From Paenibacillus caui (lineage in GTDB: Bacteria; Bacillota; Bacilli; Paenibacillales; Paenibacillaceae), in the NCBI RefSeq assembly GCF_019904135.1, contig NZ_JAIOGQ010000020.1, positions 1 to 64,000 of the forward strand: DNA of 64,000 nucleotides, written 5' to 3'. Position numbers and translations under genes: made by a program. Under the pieces are notes generated by a model. It was not told the origin of the DNA. It made no database searches and was given only the letters and a program-made list of their open reading frames with translations. Positions 25,401-35,000 of this stretch are shown piece after piece. The first letter of the stretch is position 1; each line of letters begins with the position of its first letter.

Positions 25401-28353
25401 GCTCTGGGCTCAGAGTGAACGTATCCGATTCACGTTGGAACGTTTCTCCTGCTCGAATGCGCACGACTTGATGGCCTTCCGCTCTCAAGGCTGAGATCAG
25501 GCGATCTCCCAACCCCAGTCCATCTTCGAAGAACCACCACGTAGCCGGCGTCGTATCAACTGCACCCTGCAGGGAGCGTTTCCAAGATGGGATGTGATAG
25601 CGGACTGGCTTTTTGCCTGTCTCCACTATCGCTGCAACTTCTCCGCTCAAACCCATGCGTGTGGCTTGGAACACTTGCATCGGATGAGGAACGTTTGCTG
25701 GGAAATGCCGTTGCTCAAATGGGTAGGTTGGGAGTGCGATGCGAATCCGTTTTTCCCCATTGTAGAACGCCGTCCAATTCACCTTGACACCGTGCGCCCA
25801 GAGTCCCGCAAGTTTGTGCAGGAAGTAGTAGTGGTCGGGCACATCTCGCGCTGCAATCCGTACAAGATCGAAGACCTGTTGCGTCGATTCTGGCTTGAGG
25901 AAGCGGCGAGTCAACACGGACAGATCACGACCTGGACCTACCTCGATAAACAGCGCGTTCGGCTGTTTCAACAATTCCTCCACGCCATCGGCAAACCGTA
26001 CCGTGTCGCGCATATGACGTACCCAATACTCAACCGATGTCGCTTCCCGAGCCGTGATCCACCCGCCGCTAATGTCTGAGATATAAGGCAATTGCGGCTT
26101 GTGAAAGGTTACGCTGCGCATAACTTTCTCGAACTCTCCCAAAATGCCGTCCATCAGCTGGGAATGCCCAGCTAGTGGAGAATTGACGTGCATACACAGC
26201 AAGCGGCGGTTTTTCATTTCCGTTTCAAACGCCTCGATTGCTTGTGTCCAACCTGCGACAATACAGGAATTTCCGTTGTCCACCGCCAGCGACACATCCG
26301 GAGTCAACAACGGTTGCAATTCCTGCTCCGTCATAGGCACGCTGAGCATCGAACCCGCTGGCACAGATTGCATCAGTTTTCCGCGCGCGACGATCAGTTT
26401 GAGCGCGTCGTCCAGGGAGAAGACGCCTGCGAGGCAGGCTGCCGCATATTCCCCAAAGCTATATCCGACCATCGCCGATGGCTGCAATCCCCAGTGCATC
26501 AGCAACTTGGCGAGGCTGTATTCGAAGGCGAAAATCAACGGTTGCGCATACAGAGTCTGGCTGAGCTGGCTTTTCGAAACTTCCGCTTCCTCATCCCCTG
26601 GATAGAGAATGCGGGCGAAGTTTTCACCCGTCATCGCTTGCAACTTGTTCAAACACTCATTGAGCTGATCTCGGAAAAACGGTTCGCGTTCGTACAGTTC
26701 GCGTCCCATCTGTACATACTGCGATCCTTGACCTGGGAACAAGAAGTACACGGGACGCTGATCTTGGGCAACCGCCAAATGAGCGCGGGCGCGTTGTTCG
26801 CTCGGATTGACCAGCAATTCCAACTCGCACACGGCATCTTCTACAGACGATACGACCAAGCTACGACGGTGCTTCATCTCCCTGCGCCCAACTTTCAGCG
26901 TGTAGGCGACATCCGCAAGTGAGACCTGCGGATTCTGTTTAAAAAAGTTCAGCAGGTTCTCCGTTTGCTTCTCCAACGCACTCGGTGTCATCGCGGACAG
27001 CATCAGGATCTGTTGGGAACGCCTAGCAGGGGCGCTCTCGACTTGTGGTGCTTCTTCCAAGAGTATATGCACGTTCGTCCCGCCGATGCCAAACGAACTG
27101 ACCCCAGCCCGCAGCGGTCCACTCTCCTCTTTCCACTCGTTCAACTGCGCGTTTACAACAAACGTACCTTTCGCGATGTCCGTACGTGGATTCGGCTTTT
27201 CAAAATGCAGGCTCGGTGGCAGCTGACCATGTTGCAGGCACAGCACCGTTTTAATAAAACCTGCTACCCCAGCAGCCGCATCTAGATGTCCAAAGTTAGA
27301 CTTAACCGAACCAATTTTGATACCAGGACGTGCTTTCGTTCCGAACGCAGCCTTTAACGCTTCCAGTTCGATCGGATCGCCCATCGCAGTCCCCGTACCG
27401 TGTGCTTCAATGTAGGAGATCGTCTCAGGCTCAACGCGAGCAATGCGGTGCGAAGCGCGGATGACTTCTGCCTGCCCCTCGATACTAGGGGCCGTATACC
27501 CGACCTTGCGAACACCATCATTGTTCGAAGCCGAACCTTTGATCACCGCGTAGATCGTATCTCCGTCAGCCAATGCTGCCTTCAATGGCTTCAGCATGAC
27601 AACACCCGCGCCCTCACCAGGGACCGACCCTTGAGCCGCTGCGTCAAACGGACGGCAATGTCCATCTGGAGACAAAATCATACCTTCCGTGTACAAATAT
27701 CCATCCTTCTGCGGCGTGCTAATGGAAACCCCGCCCGCCAAAGCGATACGACACTCCCCTGTAAGCAGCGCCCGAGATGCCATGTGAATGGCCGCAAGCG
27801 ATGTCGAACAAGCCGTATTCACCGAAACGCTTGGCCCCTGCAAATTGAGTTTGTAGGAGACCCGCGTATTCAGATAGTCGCGGTTGGCCAACTGTCCGAC
27901 CGCAAATTGCTCAGTACCCGACTCCATGCTGTTCAGCGAAGCCGTTACCTGCCAGAAGACGTTCGGGGAAGCCCCCGCGTAGAGACCGATCGATCCCTGC
28001 AAGTCTGAATTATATCCAGCATGTTCAATCGCTTCCCAAGCGACTTCATGAAAAATGCGAATCTGTGGATCCAAAAGGGCAGCTTCGCGTGGCGAGTATT
28101 CGAAAAATTGATTATCGAACCAATCCGCGCGTTCGAGAACCCCCTTGGCGGGGACGTAATCGGGGTGTTTGACCAACGCCTCGTCTACGCCCGCCGCGAG
28201 CAGTTCTTCTTCAGAGAAAAATGTGATCGATTCAACTCCTTCTTTCAAGTTGTTCCAAAACCCTGCCAAGTCAGAAGCGCCCGGAAAACGGCAAGCCATG
28301 CCGATAACGGCGATCTCAAGACCTGTGCGAGCGGGTTCGACCTTCTTAGTCAT
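22435..28353 (-). CDS. PKS3: KS-AT-KR-ACP-C*, terminal condensation-like domain degenerate
   Basis: This 1972-residue protein has a ketosynthase (about 14-440; NTACSTS, HGTGT, KSNFGHLD), acyltransferase (about 510-830; GYSFGEY, Ser near 630), ketoreductase (about 1160-1340; TGGLGDMG, YSGANAF), carrier (LGGDSLKAI, Ser near 1460) and a C-terminal condensation-type domain (about 1530-1970). In the last, the active-site HHxxxDG reads QNSLFDG, so both His are lost. The AT has Tyr in place of His in GHSxG, and PLAGHS where HAFH or YASH is expected, so its extender may be unusual. ATG 28353 overlaps the NRPS-B stop by 8 bases with GGGGAGG 6 bases away. C* may be a scaffold, a docking domain, or a release element; the assembly line has no thioesterase. 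Confidence 0.9.
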   Translation of the reverse strand: MTKKVEPARTGLEIAVIGMACRFPGASDLAGFWNNLKEGVESITFFSEEELLAAGVDEALVKHPDYVPAKGVLERADWFDNQFFEYSPREAALLDPQIRIFHEVAWEAIEHAGYNSDLQGSIGLYAGASPNVFWQVTASLNSMESGTEQFAVGQLANRDYLNTRVSYKLNLQGPSVSVNTACSTSLAAIHMASRALLTGECRIALAGGVSISTPQKDGYLYTEGMILSPDGHCRPFDAAAQGSVPGEGAGVVMLKPLKAALADGDTIYAVIKGSASNNDGVRKVGYTAPSIEGQAEVIRASHRIARVEPETISYIEAHGTGTAMGDPIELEALKAAFGTKARPGIKIGSVKSNFGHLDAAAGVAGFIKTVLCLQHGQLPPSLHFEKPNPRTDIAKGTFVVNAQLNEWKEESGPLRAGVSSFGIGGTNVHILLEEAPQVESAPARRSQQILMLSAMTPSALEKQTENLLNFFKQNPQVSLADVAYTLKVGRREMKHRRSLVVSSVEDAVCELELLVNPSEQRARAHLAVAQDQRPVYFLFPGQGSQYVQMGRELYEREPFFRDQLNECLNKLQAMTGENFARILYPGDEEAEVSKSQLSQTLYAQPLIFAFEYSLAKLLMHWGLQPSAMVGYSFGEYAAACLAGVFSLDDALKLIVARGKLMQSVPAGSMLSVPMTEQELQPLLTPDVSLAVDNGNSCIVAGWTQAIEAFETEMKNRRLLCMHVNSPLAGHSQLMDGILGEFEKVMRSVTFHKPQLPYISDISGGWITAREATSVEYWVRHMRDTVRFADGVEELLKQPNALFIEVGPGRDLSVLTRRFLKPESTQQVFDLVRIAARDVPDHYYFLHKLAGLWAHGVKVNWTAFYNGEKRIRIALPTYPFEQRHFPANVPHPMQVFQATRMGLSGEVAAIVETGKKPVRYHIPSWKRSLQGAVDTTPATWWFFEDGLGLGDRLISALRAEGHQVVRIRAGETFQRESDTFTLSPEQSDQYEQLVADLQADGLLPNRIVHLWNYDRSVEVEPSVSRMEGLLARGFYSLLYLTQALGKHRVETPITLSVISSFMQDVQGDDLCDPEKAALLGPVKVIPFEYPNITCTSIDLRVPESQGQEAKQIRQLLDEVRSEGTDPIVAYRGGHRLVQTFEEVHVEKGTTSLPPVRENGVYLITGGLGDMGLAFAEELASASPVKLVLIGRTAPSVEKQESLRQLEAKGSEVLVLQADLTDRAQLQTAIEQVRSRFTNLHGIIHAAGLADGAMIQRRTVENTDNILAPKIRGTLLLDEVLRGVELDFFLLCSSMASVQGGFGQVAYSGANAFLDAFAHYKTARENSVTLSVNWDRWRNVGIARNVEELHHQLTGEELEGGITRVEGQEAFTKLLETTVAQIAVTIERPQLQVPKGELSDNILQEGVTIAADVHVRPDLSTEYVAPTDEVEQRLSHLWQQFFGLDQIGRLDDFLELGGDSLKAIIVISKIQKEFDVRLPIAGFFESSSLAGVSERIKESRDYQQQEHAIETTMESDCAENALDTSLLTFEESTIERLVSGDTNIRGIYPLTPMQQVILTHNLFSAGTGLDTGVFACRIDGALRIDQFREAWQWVMNRHSILRTTFRWRRLEYPVQLVYRHAELPWTEHDWTDRTTEEHASAYEEFVDSECKRGFKVSNFPLMRIHLIKVDNSAYRFVWSFQNSLFDGWAISLVIKEVLNYYQLKVKADSREEYLYLPPAPPFSSYIRWLHEQDSELASDYWKRSFSGYTPAPEELATAEQQTHQTVIPAKRELLLTEEETHQLNLRAKELGLTLSTVSIGAWALCQAEQSGSDDVLISLITSGRTANLEGLDAMVGLFTNSLPVRIQLGGGGDPTQQFKRLQEQLVEMMKYEHVSPHQIAKWTGVPYNVLQQAVYERMLVYLNYPLDISQELSGGDLTFADLLSVGQLNVPLRMYAQPGECFILTLTYDEARYQEQQIQSLLERMRHFLVSMIV

Positions 28354-31300
28354 GGAGTACCTCCCCAAACAAACTCAAGGAATCATCCAAGATTTCCAAC
28401 TGTTCATCCGACAGTTCCTGTACCTCGATGCCTTCTTCCGAGCGCAGATACTCCGCAAGCGAATGGATCGTCGGGTAATTGTACATCATGAGGACAGGAA
28501 TCGATTTGGAGAACGTCTCATTGACTCGGATGTTCACTTGCACCATGTTGTATGAGTCGCCGCCCAAATCGAAGAAGCGGTCGTTCACTCCGATTTTCTC
28601 CTCATCTATGCTCAGTACGGAGGCCCAGATCTTCCGGATTTCAACTTCCACATCGTTGGAAGGAGTGACATACTCGACATTTGCTGTACCTGTCACGACC
28701 GGGAGCGGCAGCGCCTTGGTGTCCACTTTGCCGTTGGCTGTCAGTGGCAGGCTTGGCAGTTGCACGAAGTAGGTTGGCACCATATACGATGGCAACTCTA
28801 CTGCCAAAGCCTCGCGAAGCCAGTCCGCTTCGAGTTCATCTTTGGCGACAACGTACGCACAGAGTTTTTCCTGCCCACTGTCGTCACGGATTGGCACGAC
28901 AACGACATCGTCGATCTTCGGTGCTTGGAAATACCCGATATACTTCAGTACACGCTCAACATGGTTGACGTCACCTTTATAGGTGATTTCCTGCATGCCT
29001 TCTTCGCGGGAAATGATGCCAAATCGAATATCCCAAGACGATGGGGCTGCATAGTTGTGGTAGCCCTCATTCATCAGATGGACATAGATGCCGATATCGT
29101 TGATCCGGCAGTTGGACGAGCAGAATCCAGTGTCCTTCGGTGGCACCCAGCCTTGTTCATACAGATACTCACGAATCTGATGAGTCGGTGTGTTGTCATA
29201 ACGGAAGAAGTCCACGAAGTGCAACGATTCCACAAAACCACCATCCAAATCCACGTCGAGCGTCTTGGAGAAGATGTTTTCTCGGGTATGGAAGCCCTTG
29301 CGGAACAGCAGCAGTTTCTCTTCGATCTCCTGTTCGTCAAAGATGCCGAGTTGGAACAGTCCCCACAGACGCATGTCAAAAATTTGACCACGCGACAAGC
29401 CGGAGATGATCACTTTACATCCGGTTTCTTCTGCGAGCCCAGCCCCAAGTCCGTTGATCGCATTCCAACAGCCGTTACAAACGTTGCTATACGTCTTCAA
29501 CGACTTCACGAAGACCGATTTCATCTGATCAGCCGTCAGGACGCGGTGATCGACACCGAGTTGCTTCGTGATGTTTTTGATGTTGATAAAGGCCCCTTCG
29601 GAAATAAAACCGTTGTCGAACGTGAACGTGAGCACCTTATATCCCATGTTCACCAAGCGGTACAAGACATACGTGGAGTCCTTGCCACCCGAGAAGAGCA
29701 ACAGAACATCATAATCGGAGCCTTTGTTTGCATCAACGAGTTCGCGGAAGTCGTCCATCGTCTTGAAATACTTTTCCGTATGTGGTTGATACGTTTCATA
29801 ATCGCGGCAAACGGAGCAGACACCATGCTCGTCAAACGTGATCTTTGGATAGTTAGAAGGCAACACGCAACGTGTGCAATAGGTCACCCCTTCTGGGTGT
29901 ACCTGTTGCGTAATGTCGTGAAACACCGAGTCTTTAGGTGTGTACTTTTCATGCAGATGCAGAAGTTGAGTCTCAATTTCACCGAGTTCAATGCGGTAGC
30001 CGTTGATTTTGACTTGGTTGTCTGCACGCCCCAAATATTCGAGCTCTAAAGACGGCAAGAACTTGGCGAGGTCGCCCGACCTGTAGACACGACCTTGAGG
30101 CAAGGTGACAAAACGTTCCGCCGTCAATTCAGGACGGTTGCGGTAGCCACGCGCCACGCCGTCACCACCGATGAAGATCTCGCCAACCACACCGACTGGC
30201 ACGGAGTTTCGATCCCCATCGAACACGAAAATGTACGTGTTGTCAGCCGGAACCCCAATCGGCACCGAATCACGAGTATCCGAAGACTCGTCAAAGCGGT
30301 GAATCATGCAACCGACGACCGTTTCCGTCGGACCGTATTCGTTGTAAATCTCCACGTTCCCGCCAAAGGCCGCGATCACTTCTCGTGCGAGTTCGGCTTT
30401 CAGGTCTTCCCCGCCCACAACCAGTCTCTTGATGGAGGAGTTCGACCAATCACGGTGCTTAATTAACTTCAAATGAGCAGGTGTAGCCTTCACAACACCG
30501 ACACGATTTTCTTCCAAGACTCGCTCCAAGAGTCGTTCTTTGTGTTCCTCTTGGTAGACAATCACAGCATTGCCGGTCAGGAGCGGTGTGAAGATCGAGG
30601 TCACAGTGAGGTCAAAGGCGATGGAAGTGAACAGTGGAAAATCAACCATTTCCCCTTGAACGTAATGTTTCGCCGCAAACATCAAGTAATTGACTGCACC
30701 CTTGTTCTCGATCAACACCCCTTTTGGTTTACCCGTCGTGCCCGAAGTATAGATGACGTACGCGAGGTTCGATGGTCCCGAGACTGGTGCAAGGTTGGTC
30801 TCGTCTTGGTCCGCATACAAATCGAGGTCATCGATCAGCAACAGACGCTCCGACTCGACTGCCTCAAACAGTTCTGCTTGAGCTGTCAGCAAATGCTGCT
30901 GTGTTAAGATGACGACCGCTTGGCTATCTTCGAGCAAGAATTTTTTGCGCTCAACTGGGTTGTCTGGATCGATCGGCACATAAGCACCGCCTGCTTTTAA
31001 TACAGCCAGCATGCCCACGATGGTTTCGACGGAGTTTTCAACGATCAGTGCGACAAGCGAGTCAGCACTGATACCACGGCTTTGCAACACACGGGCAAGA
31101 CGGTTGGCTTTGGCATTCAATTCTTGGTAGGTCAGCGAGACATCACCCGCCGCCACTGCAAGATTTGCAAAGTTGTTTTCCACTTGTTGCTCGAAGAGTT
31201 GAGCAACCGTCTTGTCTGCGGGATACTCGGTTGTTGTCGCGTTATAAGCAACCACCAGAGCCTCCTCTTCCGCTTTGCTTAACAACGAAATAGTGGTGAG

Positions 31301-32005
31301 GTCTGCGTTGATATCGACAAGCACTTTTTCCAGCAACGTGATGAAGTGGCTGATGATACGTTCGACACTTTCCTCATGATAGCGGCTGTTGTTGTACTCC
31401 ACCGTCGCCTCTACGACACCGTTGCGATGCGCAAATACGAAATTCAGCGCAGCCGGCAAACGGTCGAGATGTTGTGGCGATTGGATGTTTTCCATCACCA
31501 GGGAGACCTCATACAAAAGCGGGCGATTCAATTTTGTGAGCAGCACTTCCATCGGATATTCCTGATGCTCGACGGCTTCGAGCATCGTCGAGCGCACCTG
31601 CAGGAGCAGATCGCGGAACGAGTTCCCCGCCCCGATTCGTGTTCGCAGCGGCAAGACCGTGTTCAGGAACTGACCGTCCGTCTCAGGACGGTAGATCGGA
31701 GTGCCGACAACAAGGTCCCGCTCGCCGGTGTACTTCGCTAGCAACAAATTCAAGGCTGCGGTCAAAATGATGTGCAACGTGTGGTCAGAACCTTTGGAAA
31801 GCACCGAGACCTTTTCGTACAGCGATCCGGTCAGCTCAAAACGCAGACCTTCTGTAGTATGATCTCCGTTCCGGAAAGCGCTATGGTCGGTTGGGAAAGC
31901 CGCAGCTGGGACTTCCCCCGACATTTGTTCGAGCCAATACACTTCTTCACGAGTGCGTTGGTTGGCAGCCAACACGAGTTCACCGGACAAAACCTGGTCG
32001 GACAT
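28346..32005 (-). CDS. NRPS-B: partial C - A(Asn-type) interrupted by a PP-loop amidotransferase-like domain - PCP
   Basis: This 1219-residue NRPS begins with only the second half of a condensation domain (about 15-215; no HHxxxDG). The adenylation domain starts near 270 (YTSGTTGKPKG near 420; GYRIELGEIE near 670). Its pocket reads DLTKVGEVGK by eye, one change from the Asn code. After GYRIELGEIE an insert of about 335 residues appears: CTRC (near 712), CSVC, LFSGGKDST (near 770), VCNGCWN, SGLSRGQ. It matches the PP-loop N-acetyl-sugar amidotransferase family (WbpG/PseA/WbuX). The A domain then resumes (YVVAKDELEAD, TANGKVDTKAL) before a PCP (LGGDSYNMV, Ser near 1148). The insertion lies between motifs A8 and A9, where methyltransferases interrupt other A domains. 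It may amidate the tethered or adenylated amino acid. Start ATG 32005 follows AAGGAGGA. Confidence 0.9.
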   Translation of the reverse strand: MSDQVLSGELVLAANQRTREEVYWLEQMSGEVPAAAFPTDHSAFRNGDHTTEGLRFELTGSLYEKVSVLSKGSDHTLHIILTAALNLLLAKYTGERDLVVGTPIYRPETDGQFLNTVLPLRTRIGAGNSFRDLLLQVRSTMLEAVEHQEYPMEVLLTKLNRPLLYEVSLVMENIQSPQHLDRLPAALNFVFAHRNGVVEATVEYNNSRYHEESVERIISHFITLLEKVLVDINADLTTISLLSKAEEEALVVAYNATTTEYPADKTVAQLFEQQVENNFANLAVAAGDVSLTYQELNAKANRLARVLQSRGISADSLVALIVENSVETIVGMLAVLKAGGAYVPIDPDNPVERKKFLLEDSQAVVILTQQHLLTAQAELFEAVESERLLLIDDLDLYADQDETNLAPVSGPSNLAYVIYTSGTTGKPKGVLIENKGAVNYLMFAAKHYVQGEMVDFPLFTSIAFDLTVTSIFTPLLTGNAVIVYQEEHKERLLERVLEENRVGVVKATPAHLKLIKHRDWSNSSIKRLVVGGEDLKAELAREVIAAFGGNVEIYNEYGPTETVVGCMIHRFDESSDTRDSVPIGVPADNTYIFVFDGDRNSVPVGVVGEIFIGGDGVARGYRNRPELTAERFVTLPQGRVYRSGDLAKFLPSLELEYLGRADNQVKINGYRIELGEIETQLLHLHEKYTPKDSVFHDITQQVHPEGVTYCTRCVLPSNYPKITFDEHGVCSVCRDYETYQPHTEKYFKTMDDFRELVDANKGSDYDVLLLFSGGKDSTYVLYRLVNMGYKVLTFTFDNGFISEGAFINIKNITKQLGVDHRVLTADQMKSVFVKSLKTYSNVCNGCWNAINGLGAGLAEETGCKVIISGLSRGQIFDMRLWGLFQLGIFDEQEIEEKLLLFRKGFHTRENIFSKTLDVDLDGGFVESLHFVDFFRYDNTPTHQIREYLYEQGWVPPKDTGFCSSNCRINDIGIYVHLMNEGYHNYAAPSSWDIRFGIISREEGMQEITYKGDVNHVERVLKYIGYFQAPKIDDVVVVPIRDDSGQEKLCAYVVAKDELEADWLREALAVELPSYMVPTYFVQLPSLPLTANGKVDTKALPLPVVTGTANVEYVTPSNDVEVEIRKIWASVLSIDEEKIGVNDRFFDLGGDSYNMVQVNIRVNETFSKSIPVLMMYNYPTIHSLAEYLRSEEGIEVQELSDEQLEILDDSLSLFGEVLHD

Positions 32006-32018
32006 GTGGTTTTCCTCC

Positions 32019-35000
32019 TTAAAAATCAAACTCGATCGACGGAACGGCACTCTTTGCTTCCACAAGATCGTGGGGAAACGAGATGTCTCCGATGCGTCGA
32101 TTTGGATTTTCTGCGACTTGAGCCGCGATTTCGACGAAGCGTTGTGTCATTTTTACAACGGTCTGGCGCTTGAACAGCGCGGTTTTGAAATCAAGCCAAA
32201 GCGTAACGGTCTCTCCGCTCTCCACCGCTTGCAGGTAGAGATCGAAGATGGAGGTCTTCATGGAGATGTCATAAGGTGTGAGACGCAGACCTTCGAGTTC
32301 GACCTTGCCCTCTTTCATATTCTGCATGACCAACACCGTCTCGAACAGTGGGTTGCGGTTCGTCACACGCTCGAGTTGCAGACGTGCCACGAGGTCTTCG
32401 AATGGATACTCTTGGTTTTCGTAAGCATCGAGTGCGTGTTTCTTCACTTCTCCGAGCAGTTCGGCAAACGTCTTATCGGCTGTCGGACGGTTACGCATCG
32501 CGAGCATGTTCACAAAAATTCCAGCAATCCCTTGCAGGTCAGGGCGCGTTCGTCCCGCGATTGGCGAGCCGATGATCACATCGTCCTGCATCGAGTATTT
32601 TGCGAGCAGGATGTTATAAATGCCAAGCAGAGCCATATACAGCGTCGCACCTTGACGTTGTGCCGACTCTTTCAGACCGAGCACAGTCGAGGCATCAAGT
32701 TCAAATTTCAAACGCTCCCCCGTATAGGATTGAATCGGCGGGCGTGGGAAATCGGTCGGCAGGTTCAGCTTCGGCACGTCTCCTGCGAAACGCTTCAACC
32801 AATACTGCTCCTGTTTCTTGACCTCGTCACTTTGCAGTTGTGCCGTTTGCCATGCCGCAAAATCGCGGTATTGCAATCGCAATGGCGGCAACTCGAGGCC
32901 TTGATACAGTTCAGCGATCTCACGCTTGACGATTTCGATGGTCACGCCGTCTGAGCAGAGATGATGCAGGTCGATCAGCAAGAAGTGTACATCTGCCCCC
33001 GTATGTACCAATTGAGCCCGCAGCAGCGGAGCCACTCCCAGATCAAATGGACGGATGAAAGCTGCGATGACGTCATCGATTTCCGTCTCATCGGCTGTGG
33101 TCGTCACGGTCTCAAAATCAACTTCGTCATACACGCGCTGAACAGGTTGTCCCTCCAAAATCTCAAACGAGGTGCGGAGTGCTTCATGACGTTGGATCAA
33201 TTTTGCAATGGCCGCCTCCATGCGTGCACGGTCGAGATTCCCTTCCAGACGCATCGCCAGCGGTGTGTTGTAATTCGTGCTGGTGCTGTCGAATTGGTTC
33301 AGGATAAACAGGCGACGCTGAGCAGAAGACAGCGGGTACACCTCCTGTTTGGTGATCGGTTGGATCTCTTCGTACCGCTTGCCCTTGCGGTTCTGGCGTA
33401 TGAAATCTGCCAGTTTTCCAATCGTCGAACGTTCAAAAAACTCATGCAGAGGGATATCGGCGTTGAGCTTTTTGTGGATCGCAGAGACGACAGACACAAC
33501 CTTGACAGAGTCGCCTCCCAGCTCGAGGAAATCATCTTCGATCCCGATCTTCTGGAAGCCGAGGACACTTTCCCAAATCAACGCAATCTGTTGTTCAAGT
33601 TCGTCACGCGCCGCGACATATGGATTCGAAAGCGCTGGACGAGCATGCCCTACCGTATGTGGCACGTGAGCAACCTCGGCATCACGGGATTCCACCCGAA
33701 TCCATTGATCGAGTCGTGCTTGCAGATCGGCTGTCGAGATCAGAACTTGGCTTTCTTCACAACCGTTAAGCAGGGCTTCCAGAACCGTCAGTCCCTCCTC
33801 TGGTGTCATCGCAAACTCAGTTGCACTTTTGCCAAAGTACGCGCCTTGCTTGGCTTCATCCTCTTCAAACAGCCAGAAATCCCAGTTCACGCCGATCCAG
33901 CGTACGTCTCCTTCTGTATTATGACGGTGAACGTAATGATCGACGAACAGGTTGGCCGCAGAGTAGACGATGTGCCCCAGACCACCTAATACGGAAGTCA
34001 AAGAGGACATCAACATACAGAAGTCGAGCTCTTTGCCGCGCAACACGTTTTCCAGCGTGAGAATCCCGTACAATTTCGCTTGAAATTGTTCCTCGACATG
34101 GAATGGCGTTGTTTCTTGAATCGAGATGAACGACTTTTTTCCGACGATACCAGCTGCATGGATCACGCCATTCAGAGTTCCAAAGTGTTCCTCTGCCTCA
34201 AGTACCACGATTCGCATTCGTTCTTCATCGGCGACATCCGCTTCCAGAACGAGTACGTCCCCGCCGCTTTGGAATATCGTTTGCAGACGGCGAATTTTTT
34301 GAGAGGTCGCATCCTCTGCTGGATGAGTCGCCAGATAGCCATCCCACTCCTGTGCGGAAGGGAAGGAGGTACGACCCGTGATTACGACTTTTGCGTGCCA
34401 GCGGGTGATCAGGTACTCCGTAAACAAGAGACCGATCGCACCAAGACCGCCGGTGATCAAATAGACACCTCCTTCGCGCAGCTGCAAGGCGTCTTCTTGC
34501 GGGTGATGGAGTGTTATAGACTCCAACGACTGCACCAAACGTGCGCCTCTGCGATACGCAACCAACGGATCGCGTACAGGTGCAGATAACTCTTTGACCA
34601 GTTGTTCGAGGAGCTTTTTCTGTTGCCATGCTGTGCGCTGGACATGGTCGATGTCTACGCTGCGGCAACGAATGGCTGGATACTCCTGCGGAATGACCGT
34701 GACGCCGCCGAGCAGTGTCGCTTTTTCCGCCTGCACGATCTCATCTCCTTTGACAACATGGATGCCGTCGGTGATGACGGTGATTTCATAGTCATGCTCT
34801 GTACGGACACGGTCCATCGCTTGAGCCAGATACAATAGGCTGTAAAAACCGAGGGTCTGTGCATCCCGTGCTACTTCTGGACTCAAGATTCGAATCTCTT
34901 TCGTCAAGCTCCACGCATGGACAATTTTGTACAATCGCTTTTCAGGCTGGTTCAGATGCTTCAAAAGCGCGTCGTAGTCTTGCGCATTCGACGGGTTCAG

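Noticed and set aside
28760..34589. Long plus-strand open frames opposite the PKS/NRPS genes (for example 28760-30049, 31953-32954, 32961-33989)
   Set aside because: They lie antisense to conserved enzyme domains, have no ribosome sites or recognisable domains, and have the Cys/His/Arg-rich composition expected of reverse shadows.
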